Assembly (NCBI RefSeq): GCF_000499845.2
Contig: NC_023759.2
Location: forward strand, 24,329,500 to 24,393,499
Reading direction: 5' to 3'
Origin: Phaseolus vulgaris
Lineage: Eukaryota > Streptophyta > Magnoliopsida > Fabales > Fabaceae
DNA length: 64,000 nt
Shown here: positions 43,201 through 55,011 of the stretch, piece by piece
Numbering within the stretch: position 1 is the stretch's first letter
How the letters are laid out: each line of letters starts with the position of its first letter
The notes under the pieces: model-generated
What the model was told of the DNA's origin: nothing
Seen by the model: the letters and a program-made list of their open reading frames with translations, nothing else
The model's database searches: none
Position numbers and translations under genes: made by a program

Positions 43201-43874
43201 GGTGTAAAGGGTGGAAGAAGTTTAAAGGATGGCTAAGGTAGGTTCAAAGAGAACACCTAGCTATCCGGCTTATTGTTCTGAAACTCAGGGAGGTAGAGAA
43301 GGATCCGAAAGGCGCCTCTACCCCCAGATGAGGGAACAATAGCCAAGTTATGAAGGCAAAAGGAAGCTTACATCGCCAGGACCCTATGGCGATTAGAAGA
43401 AGTCCAGGCGATGACAAGAGTAAGGGCCCATTTCGATGGAGTAGATCAGGTGAACTGTACCTTAAATAATCAGTTAGGTTTGAAACTTGCTGTTTAGTAA
43501 GTAGTTTCACGCTGAAGTTCATTGCCTTAAGTTTGCAAGTTATATTAAATATCATCGTTTGAAGAATAATAAGTTGCTCGTGTTTTCACTTTGAGTTAAC
43601 AATTGATGAGTAGATATAAGATTGATAGTTTGCTCGAGTTTGAAGCAGTGAGTAAACGATTGAGCCCGAGGAATCGCTAAGTTAATTTGTTTAAAGCGAT
43701 TTCTACAAGGAAGAGCGAAGTAAACATAAAGACAAGGTGCAAAAGCGGAAGAAGTTATAATAGAAGCGGTATTAGTTCAAATGCATAAGAAGAAAAGAAA
43801 AATTATTACAAGTAAAGATCATGCAAAAAGAAATAGGCGCTGAATCTCAGGAAATAAGTGATGGAGGGAAGCGA
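43201..43874. other. Spacer between array and antisense gene of G
   Basis: Non-coding, AT-rich to the right. This segment shows what lies intact on both sides of the site that G used in F (homologous position about 43531-43535, CCTTA). Confidence 0.6.
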
Positions 43875-46466
43875 TTAATCTTCAGAAGGAACGATCTTCC
43901 CATCCACCACTTCGTTGCATATTGACATCATGGAGAGGTCGAGCTCGGGGTACTGGCAAGCGACTTGCTCCAAGGCGGCGTCGAACCCGGCGGCAAGGAC
44001 TTGGGCGGAGCTTTGCTCGAGCTCTTCGGTTTGCTGCTTGAGCTCCTCGGTTTGTTGCTTCAGCTCGTCAGCTCGTTTCTTCAGTTCTTCAGTTTCCCCA
44101 CGAGCTTGAGCAAGGTCTTCAGCAACCTTCTTGCCTTCGTCCCGCGCCTGGGCCAGCTCTGCAGCAGTTCTCTTGTTTTCCTCTCGAGCCTTGGCGAGCT
44201 CATCCACGGCGTCGTCCCTCTCCTTCTCGACCTTTCCAAGGAGAACCTCCCGATCAGCCGACCTTTTTTCAAGGTTCTCTACCTTGGCTGCATCCGCTTT
44301 CATTGATGCCTCCTAGTTGGCCACCTTGAGCCTGTAGGGAACCAGCTTACTCTCCAGCTCGATTTTCTCTTGAGCTAGGAGGTGCAGTTTCTGGCGCAGA
44401 TCGGAGGCCTCCTTGCGTGCAACCCTCAGCTCAGCACTCATGGCGTCCTCCACCCTTGAGTGATCGATCTCTACCATCATCAGATTGCAAGACAGTTTTT
44501 CTGCCTCAATCCTTATCAGGAGATTCTCCTCCTGGAGTGTTGAGATCTCGTCTTGAAGCTTTTTGTTTGAGCTCTTCACAGCCTTTGTTATGATTGAGGG
44601 GAGGTCCTCTGCCATCATCTTGAGTTTAGTTGTGAAGGGCCCCCAGACTTCTTTGACCAAGGGGGGAAGGCTTACAGCTGCTGTTGGTGGAGGTGTTGAA
44701 GGAGCCTGGTGCTGACTTTCACCACCACCCTCTTGAGTTGGTAGAGCGAGGGGGGCTTCCTGGCGTGGTGGTGAAGTGGAGGACTCGGTTATGAGTATCG
44801 ACGAGTTGTGGGCACCTTCATCCCCACCTGGGGCGGCTCCAGCAATCGAGGTGGTTGAAGGAGGACCCTCTCCAGCAGATACGAACGGCGTGGAGGCGCT
44901 AGGAGGGTTCTCTATGAAGTTGGGCTCGCTGCCTTCAACCACAGGGAGCGCGACCGCCAAGGGTGTTGCTTGGACTGGCGGTGTTGGAGTTGGGGGAGAG
45001 GGCGGTGTTGGTGTTGGGAGAGCGGGTGGTGAAGAAGGTGCCACCCTTTTTCTTTTGGTGACAAGGCCGTCCTCAGTCGCCTCATCATCCTCATCCTCTT
45101 GAACCACTTGAGGGGTTTTCCTCTTTGGTTTCCTCAAGATGAGTTTTTTTCGTTGAGGGGCGGGCAGTGTCTCGGGAGGAGCTGGACCTTGAGGAGGCGA
45201 TCTGCTCTGGGCAGCGGCGATCTCCACCACCGAGTTGGGCACGGTTTGGGAACCCGTCGTCAACTTATGAGTTCGGGCGAGCGCCCTCAGTTCAGCTAAT
45301 TTGCCTTTGCCCAACATGAAGTCTGCACAGGGTAAAAATAGACAAGTAAGCACAAGAGCAAAGGCAAAATATACGAGTATGTGTGTGAATAATGCAAACA
45401 AATGGCGCATGAATTAAAAATCAAGTCCAGTACGCAACAAGCAGGACGCTCGATGGTAGATAACAGAGATGCGAAATCAGTCCCAACACAAAATGAAAAC
45501 CTAAGTGTCAAGGTAAAGGCTAACCTATATGAGCTTCGAGTTGGCCCTCGGAGAACTCGAAGGAGATTATTGAGGAGGTGGGAAAGGTGATGTTGGCGGC
45601 TGCTACTTTCTTCCAGAAAAGGCATAGATCTTTGTCTAGCTCGCCCATGTTGTCAGGACTTCTGGGCCTCCTAAAGCTCTCTTTGGCGTCTTTGTTCCCC
45701 TTGTGTACCCAGTACAAGGGGAAGCCGTCGAGCAGGGAAGGATCTTGGTCGTTGGCGCACACCTTCACGAATTTTCCTTTCCAATCTTTGTAAGATTGCT
45801 GGAAGATGGAGAGGATTGACCTCCCAGCAATCCCGTTCAGGCTAATCCAGAGGCGGTCTCCTGGATTCATAGCTTCAAAAAGAAAGAGGAAAACGTCAAC
45901 CGAAGCTGGCAATCCCAGGTGTGCGCACATGATCTGAAACGCCCTTACGAACGCCCAGCTGTTGCATGAAGCTGGGCGGGGGCGATAGCGAGCTCGGTTA
46001 ATAATTCCCTCTCGAAGCGAGTGAAAGGAAGTCGGAGCTTCACCTTCTTGAAGAACGTCGCGTAGAGGAAGCAGAACAGCTCGCCGTTGTTCGCTTTATC
46101 GTCGGCGCAGATCGGTTCATCCGGGTGGCAAGGCAGCACGGCCATTTTGCTGTCATGCTCCTTATGGAATGAGAGCTCAGATTGTCCCCTTTCCTTAGTC
46201 GGTGCACGCCCAACTCTGTGTTTATGGAAGAGGTTTCTTTCAACAAAGCTGAGGTGGCCCACGGGTAGAGCTTCTTGTAGTCTTGTGTGGGAATGGAGGC
46301 TCCTCCGGCGACTGGTGGAGTTGCCTGAGCGAGATTGGAGTGAGAAGTTGCAGGCCTCTAAGCCTGGGTAGAAGGAGCACTAGATGCTCGTGGTAGGTTA
46401 TGCACTTGGGGTGGAGGGTTTCGCGATGGAGGAGGAGGGTTCGCGGTGATTTTCGTGCGAGCCATC
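43875..46466 (-). pseudogene. Opposite-strand gene of element G, degraded
   Basis: Minus strand. Start ATG at 46466 after a leader intron (46713-46475). The first coding exon has an in-frame TAG near 46360 and frameshifts near 46200 and 45965. The Transposase_28-like block is recognisable (FERELLTELAIAPAQLH, FLFLFEAMNPGDRLW). Exon end CATATAG|GTTAG at 45525; intron 45524-45323 (202 bases, phase 1); exon 45322-43875 with KRKRVAPSS, proline-rich segment and coiled coil. A TAG at about 44306-44304 splits it, then it ends EVVDGKIVPSED. Same architecture as B but not translatable. Confidence 0.8.
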
Positions 46467-46474
46467 GCAGGAAC

Positions 46475-46713
46475 TGCAAAGGAAAAAGGAAAAAGGATGA
46501 ACAAAGGTTACAGAGAATGACTCGATTGTGGACGAAGAATGGAGAACGAACGAACGGGAGTTCGTTGTGACGAATGTAATGGAAGACGAAGCCCTAAGTT
46601 ACGAGAGGGAAGAAGAGGAGGAAACAACCCACAGCGTATGCACCAGACAGATAATGGATGATGCGAATCGGTTAAAATGCAGCAAATATCAACAGAAGAA
46701 GTAAAAGAGGTAC
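46475..46713 (-). other. Leader intron of the antisense gene of G
   Basis: GAAAG|GTACCT to TTTGCAG, 239 bases, ending eight bases before the ATG. Confidence 0.6.
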
Positions 46714-46839
46714 CTTTCGATGATCAGATGAGCGTTGAAGGGAGTTGGAGATTGAGAGAGTTGAGAAGCGTCGTGGGTTCGCAGAGAAAACTCAGAGCGT
46801 TTGAGAATGCAGAGAGATGATGAAACAGTGGAAATGAAA

Positions 46840-46997
46840 GGGTTTAAGGGTTTTTCAAACGTTTTTGGAAGCGCAAACGACAGCTGAAGATGACCGTTGA
46901 TGAAGCCACGTGTCGAGCGATTGGAAAAAGGGGTTTGGTGGAGCGTCAGAAAAGCAGAGGGTACGAACGTTTGGAATTCCGTGCCAAGCGCCACGTA
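46840..46997 (-). promoter_or_regulatory. Promoter-like region of the antisense gene of G
   Basis: TACGTGG (46997-46991), CACGTGG (46912-46906) and AAACCCTTAAACCC (46853-46840) in the same order and spacing as A and B. Confidence 0.55.
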
Positions 46998-47048
46998 GAT
47001 CGGCAGTGATGTGACCTCTTAGTCTTTTCGCTGGACAAGTCTTTGCTT

Positions 47049-47060
47049 AAGACTGGGGGC
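47049..47060 (+). other. Polypurine tract of element G
   Basis: AAGACTGGGGGC, three bases before the 3' LTR. Confidence 0.78.
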
Positions 47061-47063
47061 CTG

Positions 47064-47987
47064 TGTACCGCCCAGGTAGTCGGAATTGATGACGTGGCAG
47101 CAAGCTATAATATAGGCGTGTTGAACGGGACACCTGGCTGGCAGAAGGGAAGGAAGTCGGGGGGCTCATGTAGTCGCCAGTCGTCAAGTTGGCGTGCCCC
47201 GATCTCTAGCATACCTAAACCGACGGTCACCAAGTTTGTGTCGTAGTCGCCGGATGTGAACCCAGGCGACAAGGCGATCTCCGATCGCCTAGAGGAGGAC
47301 ATCGCCGAAAGAATAGGAAAGCTTGTTCTAGGCTTTCGAGGCGAAGGATGAAGTTGTCAGATGGTCATTCCCTAGCTGGCCAGAGGTTGAGGTCAGGGAA
47401 CAGCTTACCCGAACATGCACAGTGAAGTAAGTGAAGTAGAATATAATGGTGGCCGGCGAGACCACAGGGAAGGTGTATGTGATGACACTCGTACTCGCCA
47501 CACAGAAGAGATCGCGCTCCAAGGCAGCTATACGCTGAGTTGCTTCCTGCATAGGTAACTTAGTCGAACAGCCTGAGGAGTAAGAAGTGACGCTCAAACA
47601 GAGGATGCTCCAGATGGTGACACGTGTACAGCTGGATGTGAGTCACGTGTCCAGATGTGTAACTGTCAGGAGAGAGAAAGCGCACAGGTATATAAGGGAT
47701 CCTAACGAACTTCTGAGGTACGCGCGTTTTAGAATACTTCTTTTAAGCTTGCGAGAACTTGGGTACGCTGAGAGAGAACATTGCATGGTTCCTGAAGTTC
47801 TTAGTTTTCCTCTTAGTATTTTGGTGGTTCAGTCGCTGACTTGGTGGTTCAGGCGTCGTTCTGTCTTTTGCAGGTTCTTGAGGTGAATCAAGGTGAAGGA
47901 CGGGAACTAACACGGTGCAAAGTCGATCCAGAGGAAGCTACCTTTGACAAGACAAGGCTCTCGCGTTCTGGTCAACAGGCAGGATCA
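47064..47987 (+). repeat. 3' LTR of element G (924 bp)
   Basis: TGTACCGCCC ... GGCAGGATCA. TATATAAG at 47689-47696. An 18-bp deletion removes part of the U5 CGTCGGAG...CGGCCGC motif present in the 5' LTR. Otherwise roughly 97% identical to it by eye. Confidence 0.92.
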
Positions 47988-47992
47988 CCTTA
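47988..47992 (+). repeat. Right target-site duplication of G (CCTTA)
   Basis: Partner of 35468-35472. Confidence 0.9.
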
Positions 47993-48347
47993 AGTTCACA
48001 AGTTTTATTGAACCCCATCGGCGAAGAGTTGATAGTTGCTCAAATTTACTTTGAGTTAGCAGTTTGTTAAGTTTGTTATAAGGTTAACAGTTTGCTCAAT
48101 TTAAAAGCAGTATGTGCAGGGTTAAGTTCAAGTATTGCTGAGTTAATTCAGTTGAGTAAGTTTCACCAGTTATGTTGGTTAACCCCACAACAAATAGAGG
48201 CAAAGGCATACAAGGTGAAATAGAAAGACAATATTCAAGCAATAAGAGTTTTATAAGCAGTATCAATTCAAGTTTTTACACAGATTGGTCATTACAAACA
48301 AAAGATAAACAACACGTTTTCAAAGAAGAGGTGATGGGGAAAGGCAG
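47993..48347. other. Spacer of element F after G
   Basis: Non-coding, AT-rich, collinear with 43536-43874 of G. No feature beyond that. Confidence 0.55.
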
Positions 48348-50884
48348 TTAGTCTTCAGAAGGTAGAATTTTCCCATCCACCACTTTGTTGCAGATCGACA
48401 GCATGGAAAGGTCGAGCTCAGGATATTGGCATGACATTTGCTCCAGAGCAACTTCGAACCCAGAGGTGAGGATTTGAGCAGCACTCTGCTAGAGCTCATG
48501 TATTTGGTTTTTCAGTCCTTCCTTTTCCTCATGAGCTCGAGCAAGTTCTTCAGTAGCTTTCTTACTCTCACCCCGAGCTTGGGCAAGCTCTGCGGCAACC
48601 TTTGTGGCTTCCTCACGAGCTTAGGAGAGCTCAGCGAGGGCCTTATCCCTGTCTGCCTCGACCTTCCCCAAAAGGATCTCCCTATCTGCCGATCTCTTTT
48701 CAATTCTTTCCACCTTGGAAGCTTCAGCCTTTCGTGCAGCCTCCAAATCTGCCACCTTGACCCTAAGTGGGACCAATTTGCTTTCCAAGTCAATTTTCTC
48801 TTGGAGTTGGAGGTGCAGTTTTTGGCGCAGATCAGAGGTTTCCTTGCGTGTGGTCCTTAGCTCAGCATCCAACGCATCCTCCAGCCTTGAATGTTCCATT
48901 TCATTCATCAGCAGATTGCAAGTGAGCTTTTCAACCTCAGCCCTTATCATAAGATTTGACTCCTTGAGCTCGGAGTTTTCCTCTTGAAGCTTCTTAAGTG
49001 AATCCTTCACAGCTCTTGATACCAGCGAAGGGAGATCTTCAGCCATGATCTTCAGTTGAGCTGCGAAGGGTCCCAAGGTCTCTTTAAAGGGATCTGGGAG
49101 GCTTGAGGCTAATGCTGGAGGTGCTGGTGGAGTTTGATGTTGGCTTTCACCACCACCCTCTTGAGCTTGTATAGCAAGGGGGGCTTCCAGGTGTGGTGGT
49201 GAGGCCGGAACTTCTGTTATAAGCATTGGAGAAGCCTGAACACCTTCATCTTCTCCTAATGCGACCCTAGCAATGGATGTGGTGAAAGGAGGACCCTCTC
49301 CAACAGATACAAATGGTGTAGAGGCGCTCGGAGGGTTCTCTACGTAATTAGACTGCTACTCTCGATCACTATGGGCGCGACGGCCAGTGGTGTTGCTTGG
49401 ACCAACGGAGTTTGAGGTGAAGGCGGTGTTGGTGTTGGAAGTGCAAGTGGTGTGGAGGTGGTTACCCTTTTTCTCTTGGTGATAAGACCATCCTCGGTGG
49501 CTTTGTCGTCGTCTTCTTCTTCGGACACCACCTGAGGAGTCTTCCTCTTTGGTCTTTTCAGCGCCAGTTTTTTCCTTTCTGGGGCGGGTAGGGCCCCAGA
49601 AGGAGTTGGACCTCGGGGAGGAGTTTTTCCTTGAGAGATGGCGATCTCCACAACCGAGTTGGGCACAGTTTGGGAGCCCGCCACGAGTTTGTGGGATCGG
49701 GCGATCACCCTTAATTCTGCTAGTTTCCCTTTTCCCAACATTGCGTCTGCACAAGGTAAGAAAACGGATGAGTATGCCCCAAAGCAGAAGCAGAACACGC
49801 AAATGCATACATACAGAACGAACAAGAATGCCAAAAACAGAATGGTAGAAATGCTAAGTCAGTTTCAACACAAAATGAGAGACTTAGTGTTAGGGTAGGG
49901 CTAACCTATGTGCATTTCGAGTTGGCCCTCGAGGAACTCGAAGGAGATTATTGAAGCAGTGGGGAAAGTGATGTTGGCAGAAGCCACACTTTTCCAAAAA
50001 AGACAGAGGTCTTTGTCCAAATCTCCCATTTTGTCAGGACTTCTTGCTTTCCTGAAGCTGTCCCTGGAATCCTTGTTCCCCTTGTTTACCCAATACAAGG
50101 GGAAGCCATCAAGCAGCGAGGGGTCTTGATCGTTCGCGCACACTTTGACGAACTTCCCCTTCCAGCCTTTGTAGGATTGCTGGAAGATGGAGAGGATTGA
50201 CCTCCCAGCAATTCCATTCAAGCTGACCCAAGGGCGATCTCCAAGATTCTTTGCCTCAAACAGAAAGAGGAAGACATCAACCGAAACTGGCAGCCCCAAG
50301 TGCGCGTAAAGGATTTGGAACGCCCTCACGAACGCCCAGCTGTTGGGATGGAGCTGGGCAGGGGCGATGTCGAGCTCGGTCAATAGCTCCCTTTCGAAAC
50401 GAGTGAAAGGAAACCTAAGTTTCACTTTCTTGAACAGTGTGGCGTAGACGAAGCAGAACAACTCGCCGTTGTTCCCTTTGTCGTCCGCACAGATTGGTTC
50501 TCCAAGGAGGCAAGGCAGCACTGTCACGTTGTTATCGTGCTCCTTGTGAAATGAAAGGTCGGGTCGTTCCCCTTTCTTCAAGCAAAGCACCCCCACCTCA
50601 TTATTTATTGACGAGGTTTCCTTCAATAGAGTTGGGGTGGCCCAAGGGTACAACTCTTTGTAATCTCGTGGAGGAATGGAGGTTCCTCCGGCTTGTGGTG
50701 GAGTTGCTTGGGTAAGATTGGCTTGGGATGAGGCAGGCCTCTCAGCCTGTGTGGAAGGAGCACCAGAGGCTCGTGGGGGGTTGCGTGTTGGAGGAGGGTT
50801 TGTCCCAGTGGTAACCCTACGAGTTGTGGGAGGAGGGTTTCGCGATGAGGAAGGAGGATTAGCGGTGGACTTTATCTGAGCCAT
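48348..50884 (-). pseudogene. Opposite-strand gene of element F
   Basis: Minus strand. The first coding exon 50884-49906 is fully open (MAQIKSTANPP; LLTELDIAPAQLHPNSWAFV; FLFLFEAKNLGDRPW). The phase-1 intron 49905-49747 (159 bases) joins exon 49746-48348. That exon has a frameshift near 49345 and in-frame stops near 48620 and 48489; it keeps KRKRVTTSTP, the coiled coil and the end VVDGKILPSED. A leader intron lies at 51123-50893. The first exon is better preserved than the second, so a short product of the first domain remains possible. Confidence 0.78.
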
Positions 50885-50892
50885 CGCAGGAA

Positions 50893-51123
50893 CTGCAAAG
50901 GAAAGAAAAGGGAGGAAATGAGGATAGCAAGAGAATGACTCGATCGAAGACGAAGAAGATAGAATGAACGAGTGAGAGTTCGCTGGGGTAGACGCTATCA
51001 GGAACGAAACTCTAAGTTACGAGAAAAAGAGAAACAACCCACAACGTATGCTCCAGACAGTTAATGGATGATGCAAACCGATTAAAATGCAACAAATATC
51101 AGTAGAAGGAGTAAAAGAGTTAC
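50893..51123 (-). other. Leader intron of the antisense gene of F
   Basis: AAAG|GTAACT to TTTGCAG, 231 bases, ending eight bases before the ATG. Confidence 0.6.
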
Positions 51124-51249
51124 CTTTGATGATTGGATGAGTGTTGAAGGAAGTTGAAGATTGAGGGAGACGAAGGTTTCACAGTTCGCAGAGAGAGCGT
51201 TCAGAATGCTTGAAGATGAAGAAAGATATGAAACAGTGAATAGCGCGAA

Positions 51250-51402
51250 GGGTTTAAGGGTTTCGAACGTTGTAGGAAGCGCAAACGACGATTAAAAACA
51301 AGTGTTGATGAAGCCACGTGTCGCTTGATCAAAAAGAGGTTGGTGAAACGTCAGAAAAGCAGAGGAGTACGAACGTACGGAAGTCCGTACAAGGGCCACG
51401 TA
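51250..51402 (-). promoter_or_regulatory. Promoter-like region of the antisense gene of F
   Basis: TACGTGG (51402-51396), CACGTGG (51320-51314) and AAACCCTTAAACCC (51263-51250). Confidence 0.55.
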
Positions 51403-51453
51403 GGTCGACGATGATTTGACTTCTTAGTCTTTTCGCTGGTCAAGTCTCAACTT

Positions 51454-51465
51454 AAGACTGGGGGC
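51454..51465 (+). other. Polypurine tract of element F
   Basis: AAGACTGGGGGC three bases before TGTACCGATC. Confidence 0.75.
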
Positions 51466-51468
51466 TTG

Positions 51469-52424
51469 TGTACCGATCAGGTCATCGGGTGTGATGACGT
51501 GACAGCAAGCGATAATATAGGCGTGTTGAACGGGATACCTGACCGACAAGAGGGGAGTAAGTCGGGAAGTCAGTATAGTCGCCGATCGCTGAGTTGGCGT
51601 TCTCCAATCTCTAGTGTGCGTAACCAGCGGTCACCAGAGTTGCGTCACGGTCACCGTATGAGAGTACTAGGAGATCAGGTAGTTAGAGATCGCCGGGGAA
51701 TGCTAGGAGATCGGGTGGTTTACACACCGCCGAGAGGGGCACATCGCCGAATGATCAGGAAAGCTTATTTAAAGGTTTCCTAGAGGTACAAGTATGGAAG
51801 ACGATCGATATGTTGTCAAGTAGCAGCGGAGGATGAGGTTATCAGATGATCACACCCTAGCCAGAGGTCGGGCGAGGGAACAGTCTCCCAGAATGTGCAT
51901 GGTGTGCAAGTGAAGCAGATCGTGATGGCACCCAGTACTCGGTACTTAAGGGGTCGCGCTCCAAGGAAAGCTGTGCACCAAGTTACTCCCTGTATGGATA
52001 ACTTAGACGCATGGCGAAAAGAGTAGAAGTAACGCTCAAGTTGAGGAAGCTCCAGATGTTGACACGTGTACAACTGGATGTGAGCCACGTGTTTGGAGGT
52101 GTAACCGTCAGGAGAGAGAAAAAGCTCAGGTATATAAGGAACACTTAACAGACTTTTGAGGTACGCTTTCATAATACTTTCTAGTACACTGAGATTCACT
52201 ACGCACTGTTCCTTGAGTTGAGATATTTTCTCTGAGTTTTTGGTGATTCTTGTGCTGACTTGAGCGTCGGAGCGCGATCGCCCGCAGTGGCGCCACTTTG
52301 TTTTCTTCAGGTTCTTGCGAGGAATTGAGACGTGAAGAGCAAAAGCCAACGTGATGCGAAGCTGATCAGAATGAGAGATCTTTGACGTGACAAGACTCTT
52401 GCACTCAGGTCAACCGGCAGGATA
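51469..52424 (+). repeat. 3' LTR of element F (about 956 bp)
   Basis: Starts TGTACCGATCAGG, ends CCGGCAGGATA, where the final CA is altered or lost. TATATAAG at 52131-52138; U5 motif CTGACTTGAGCGTCGGAGCGC near 52256. More diverged from the LTRs of B, G and H than they are from each other. Confidence 0.8.
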
Positions 52425-53104
52425 AAAAATATTCAAATTTACGACTAAAACTTAACTAAACTTAATTTTTATTATTAATAACTTTTAAAATACTTTATCA
52501 ATATTGCAACCCACAAATATATTGAATAAAGATAAACAAAGAAAAAATATAAAGTATAATTTGTAGAAAGGAGAAACCATTTTATTATAAAAAACAATTC
52601 TCTTTAATTTTAAAGAACTAATGTATATGAACCCATTTTCAAATAATATCTTTATTTTTATTCACGAGTAACTCTAGTTAAAGATGGAAATGAGGAAATA
52701 GTTAACTTTCAAAATTTCATTTTTAGTTTTAATTTTTAGTTAAAAAGTAGAGTTTTTTTTTTTTTGTATTACCTTCAATATTAGCTTAATTATGAGATAA
52801 TCGAGGAACTTTTAATTAAAATACATATCATTAAGTCCTTATATAGCATAAGTTGATTTAAATTGATAAATTCAATTAATAAAATCTAAAAATATTCATA
52901 ATTAACCTAATTTTATTTGAATATAATATTTTTATTATTAGAAAAAAAATCAAAGTATAAAATAAACAAACAACAACAATAATATATATTAATGTTTTAT
53001 TAATATGTAAACTTAAAATTTTATACAAATTCTTAATCCTAAATACTTCAAATAAATTCAACTTTTTAAATAAAAAAAGCTGTATTGACGTAGCAATCTA
53101 TCGT

Positions 53105-53151
53105 GATCCAACGAATTTATAATTTAAAATAAAATATTGATATGTTGGATC
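53105..53151. repeat. Short inverted repeat GATCCAAC/GTTGGATC
   Basis: Eight-base arms at 53105-53112 and 53144-53151 with a 31-base AT-rich loop. Confidence 0.4.
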
Positions 53152-53301
53152 CATCAACCTTTTAGATATTTACCTGTCCTCCGCATGATGTGTAATAAAA
53201 AAACACGTGGTACACGATGGAACTTTTTAATGTGAGTATAATTTTTTTTATTTACAGCAAATATTCCTAATAATTTGCAGTGTGGTTGTTGCTTACACCA
53301 T

Positions 53302-53336
53302 CACCATCATCATCATTATTATTATTATTATTATTA
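53302..53336. repeat. Trinucleotide microsatellite
   Basis: CAT repeats passing into ATT repeats, about 35 bases. Confidence 0.85.
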
Positions 53337-53703
53337 GCGGAAAACATTGTATATTTTATTTTTGTTTTAATTTATATTTGTATTTATTATTATTTATTTA
53401 ATTTTTTATTTTTATTATTCATCGAATTAAATGTGAAATACATGTCAATTTTATTTTTCTATAAATTTTTCTTAATTTAGATAGTTTATTTGTTTTTTTA
53501 TTGAATGCTTCATCTTCTATTTGTAATACTCAGTCTTCAAGTTCATCTTTCTAGTGTTGATTTTTTATTTTTTATATTTTTTATTTTATTATGTAATCTA
53601 TTAAAATGTAGAAAAATAATAAACATTAAAAAATATATTTAAAACATTTTAAAATATAAATATAGTTATTAATGAAAGAGATATAAAAAAATATTGATAA
53701 TAT

Positions 53704-53830
53704 TTAAAGTACGCATTTTTAGAGTTTTAATATAAGTTATTAATTATTTAAAAAAAATAAATAAGTTAGAAGATTGTTTATATGATAGAATATCCTGCAA
53801 AACAAAATGAAAGTGAAATGCGTACTTTAA
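53704..53830. repeat. 15-bp perfect inverted repeat, possible small MITE or hairpin
   Basis: TTAAAGTACGCATTT (53704-53718) and its complement (53816-53830) enclose 97 bases. No clear target duplication. Confidence 0.45.
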
Positions 53831-54154
53831 TGAAACCTACCCTTCATACCAAACTTATATTTAATGTTTATCGGAAAGATTATTAATAATTTGTTTTCAT
53901 TAAAAAGTGAAATTCTAATTTTTTTTTTCTCTTAAATATTTTATATGCAATTTTTATTGAATTGTTTAGTAAAAGTAATACATTATTCTTTTATTCAAAG
54001 AAATTTATATAAAAAATAATTTTTTTAAATGGTACATTTTTTAATATTTTTCTTAAAGAGATTCTAAATTTTTAAATCTAAATATGAAGAATTAAAATAT
54101 TATAATATAAATTTATAGTTGACAAAGGTATTCATAAGGATTTATTCTTAGAGT

Positions 54155-54988
54155 TGTACCGCCCTGGTAGTCGGGAGTGATGACGTGGCATCAAGCTATT
54201 GTATAGGCGTGTTGATGAGACGCCAGGTTGGCAGAAGGGAAGGAGGTCGGGAGGCTCGTGCAGTCGCCAGTTATTAAGTTGGCGTGCTCCGATCTCCGAT
54301 CTCCAGTTATTAAGTTGGCGTGCTCCGATCACCAGGTTGAAGATGAAGTCGCCAGATGTAAACCCAGGCGACCAAGTGATCAGAGATCGCCGGAGCAAGC
54401 ACATCGCCAGAGATGAATGTGGTGCAGATTATGAAGGCGGCCGGCGAGACCACAGGGAAGGTGTACGAAGGCACCCTAACTCGCCAATCCAGTAGAGATC
54501 GCACTCCAGGACAGCTATGCACTGAGCAGTATCATGCATAAGTAACTTAGCCAAAAGAGAGTCAGAAGCAACGCCCAAGTCAAGGAGGCTCCAGATGATG
54601 GCACGTGTACGACTGGATGCGAGCCACGTGTCCAGGTGTGTAACTGCCAGGAGAGAGAAAGTGACCAGGTATATAAGGGTTTCCCAACGAACTTCTGAGG
54701 TACGCACGTTCAGATTGTCTTCTTGACGCTTGCGAGTTCTTGAGCATATTGTGAGAGAGAGAGAACTGGTTCACGGTTCCTTGAGAGTTCTTGAGTGTTA
54801 CTCTAGAAGTATTTGGTGGTTCAGTCACTGACTTGGGCGTTGGAGTGCGATCGGCCGCAGCGGCGCCGCTCTGTTCTTTTGCAGGTTCTTGAGGTGGATC
54901 GTGACGAAGGACGGAGGTTGACGCGGTGCACACGTCGATCCAAGTTTGACGAGGCAGGCTTCAACGTTTTAGTCAACAGGCAGGAACA
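54155..54988 (+). repeat. 5' LTR of element H (834 bp)
   Basis: TGTACCGCCC ... GGCAGGAACA. A ~27-bp imperfect internal duplication (GTTATTAAGTTGGCGTGCTC, near 54271 and 54306) is private to this copy. U5 motif near 54828. Confidence 0.88.
54602..54677 (+). promoter_or_regulatory. LTR promoter of H
   Basis: CACGTGT at 54602-54608 and 54625-54631, TATATAAG at 54670-54677. Confidence 0.62.
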
Positions 54989-55011
54989 TCAGGCGCCCAC
55001 CGTGGGGCCGT
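54989..55011 (+). other. Primer-binding-site region of H
   Basis: TCAGGCGCCCACCGTGG directly after the LTR. Confidence 0.55.

Larger units (their letters stand above)
35473..47987 (+). mobile_element. Element G: full-length Ty3/gypsy Tat-type retrotransposon nested in F
   Basis: Complete structure: 942-bp 5' LTR, primer site, leader, gag-pol, post-pol block, stem-loop array, antisense gene, polypurine tract and 924-bp 3' LTR, flanked by CCTTA. The two LTRs differ by roughly 3% by eye plus one 18-bp deletion, so the insertion is fairly recent. The coding genes nevertheless carry many lesions, which suggests that it was copied with the help of another element or decayed quickly. Confidence 0.92.
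47993..52424 (+). mobile_element. Element F, right part
   Basis: Continues the spacer of F after the G insertion, then the antisense gene (minus), the polypurine tract and the 3' LTR. It ends at AT-rich DNA. No target duplication can be checked because the left end of F is lost. Confidence 0.85.
52425..54154. other. AT-rich non-element DNA
   Basis: About 1.7 kb of strongly AT-rich sequence with no domain-bearing frame and no LTR similarity. It includes a (CAT/ATT)n microsatellite and two short inverted repeats. It is the only candidate for original host intergenic DNA in the window. Confidence 0.6.

Noticed and set aside
52876..53061. 61-residue minus-strand frame in the AT-rich island
   Set aside because: Low-complexity AT-rich reading frame without support.
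53280..53480. 66-residue hydrophobic frame in the AT-rich island
   Set aside because: Made of microsatellite and AT-rich codons (Leu, Ile, Tyr, Phe); no homology or start context.
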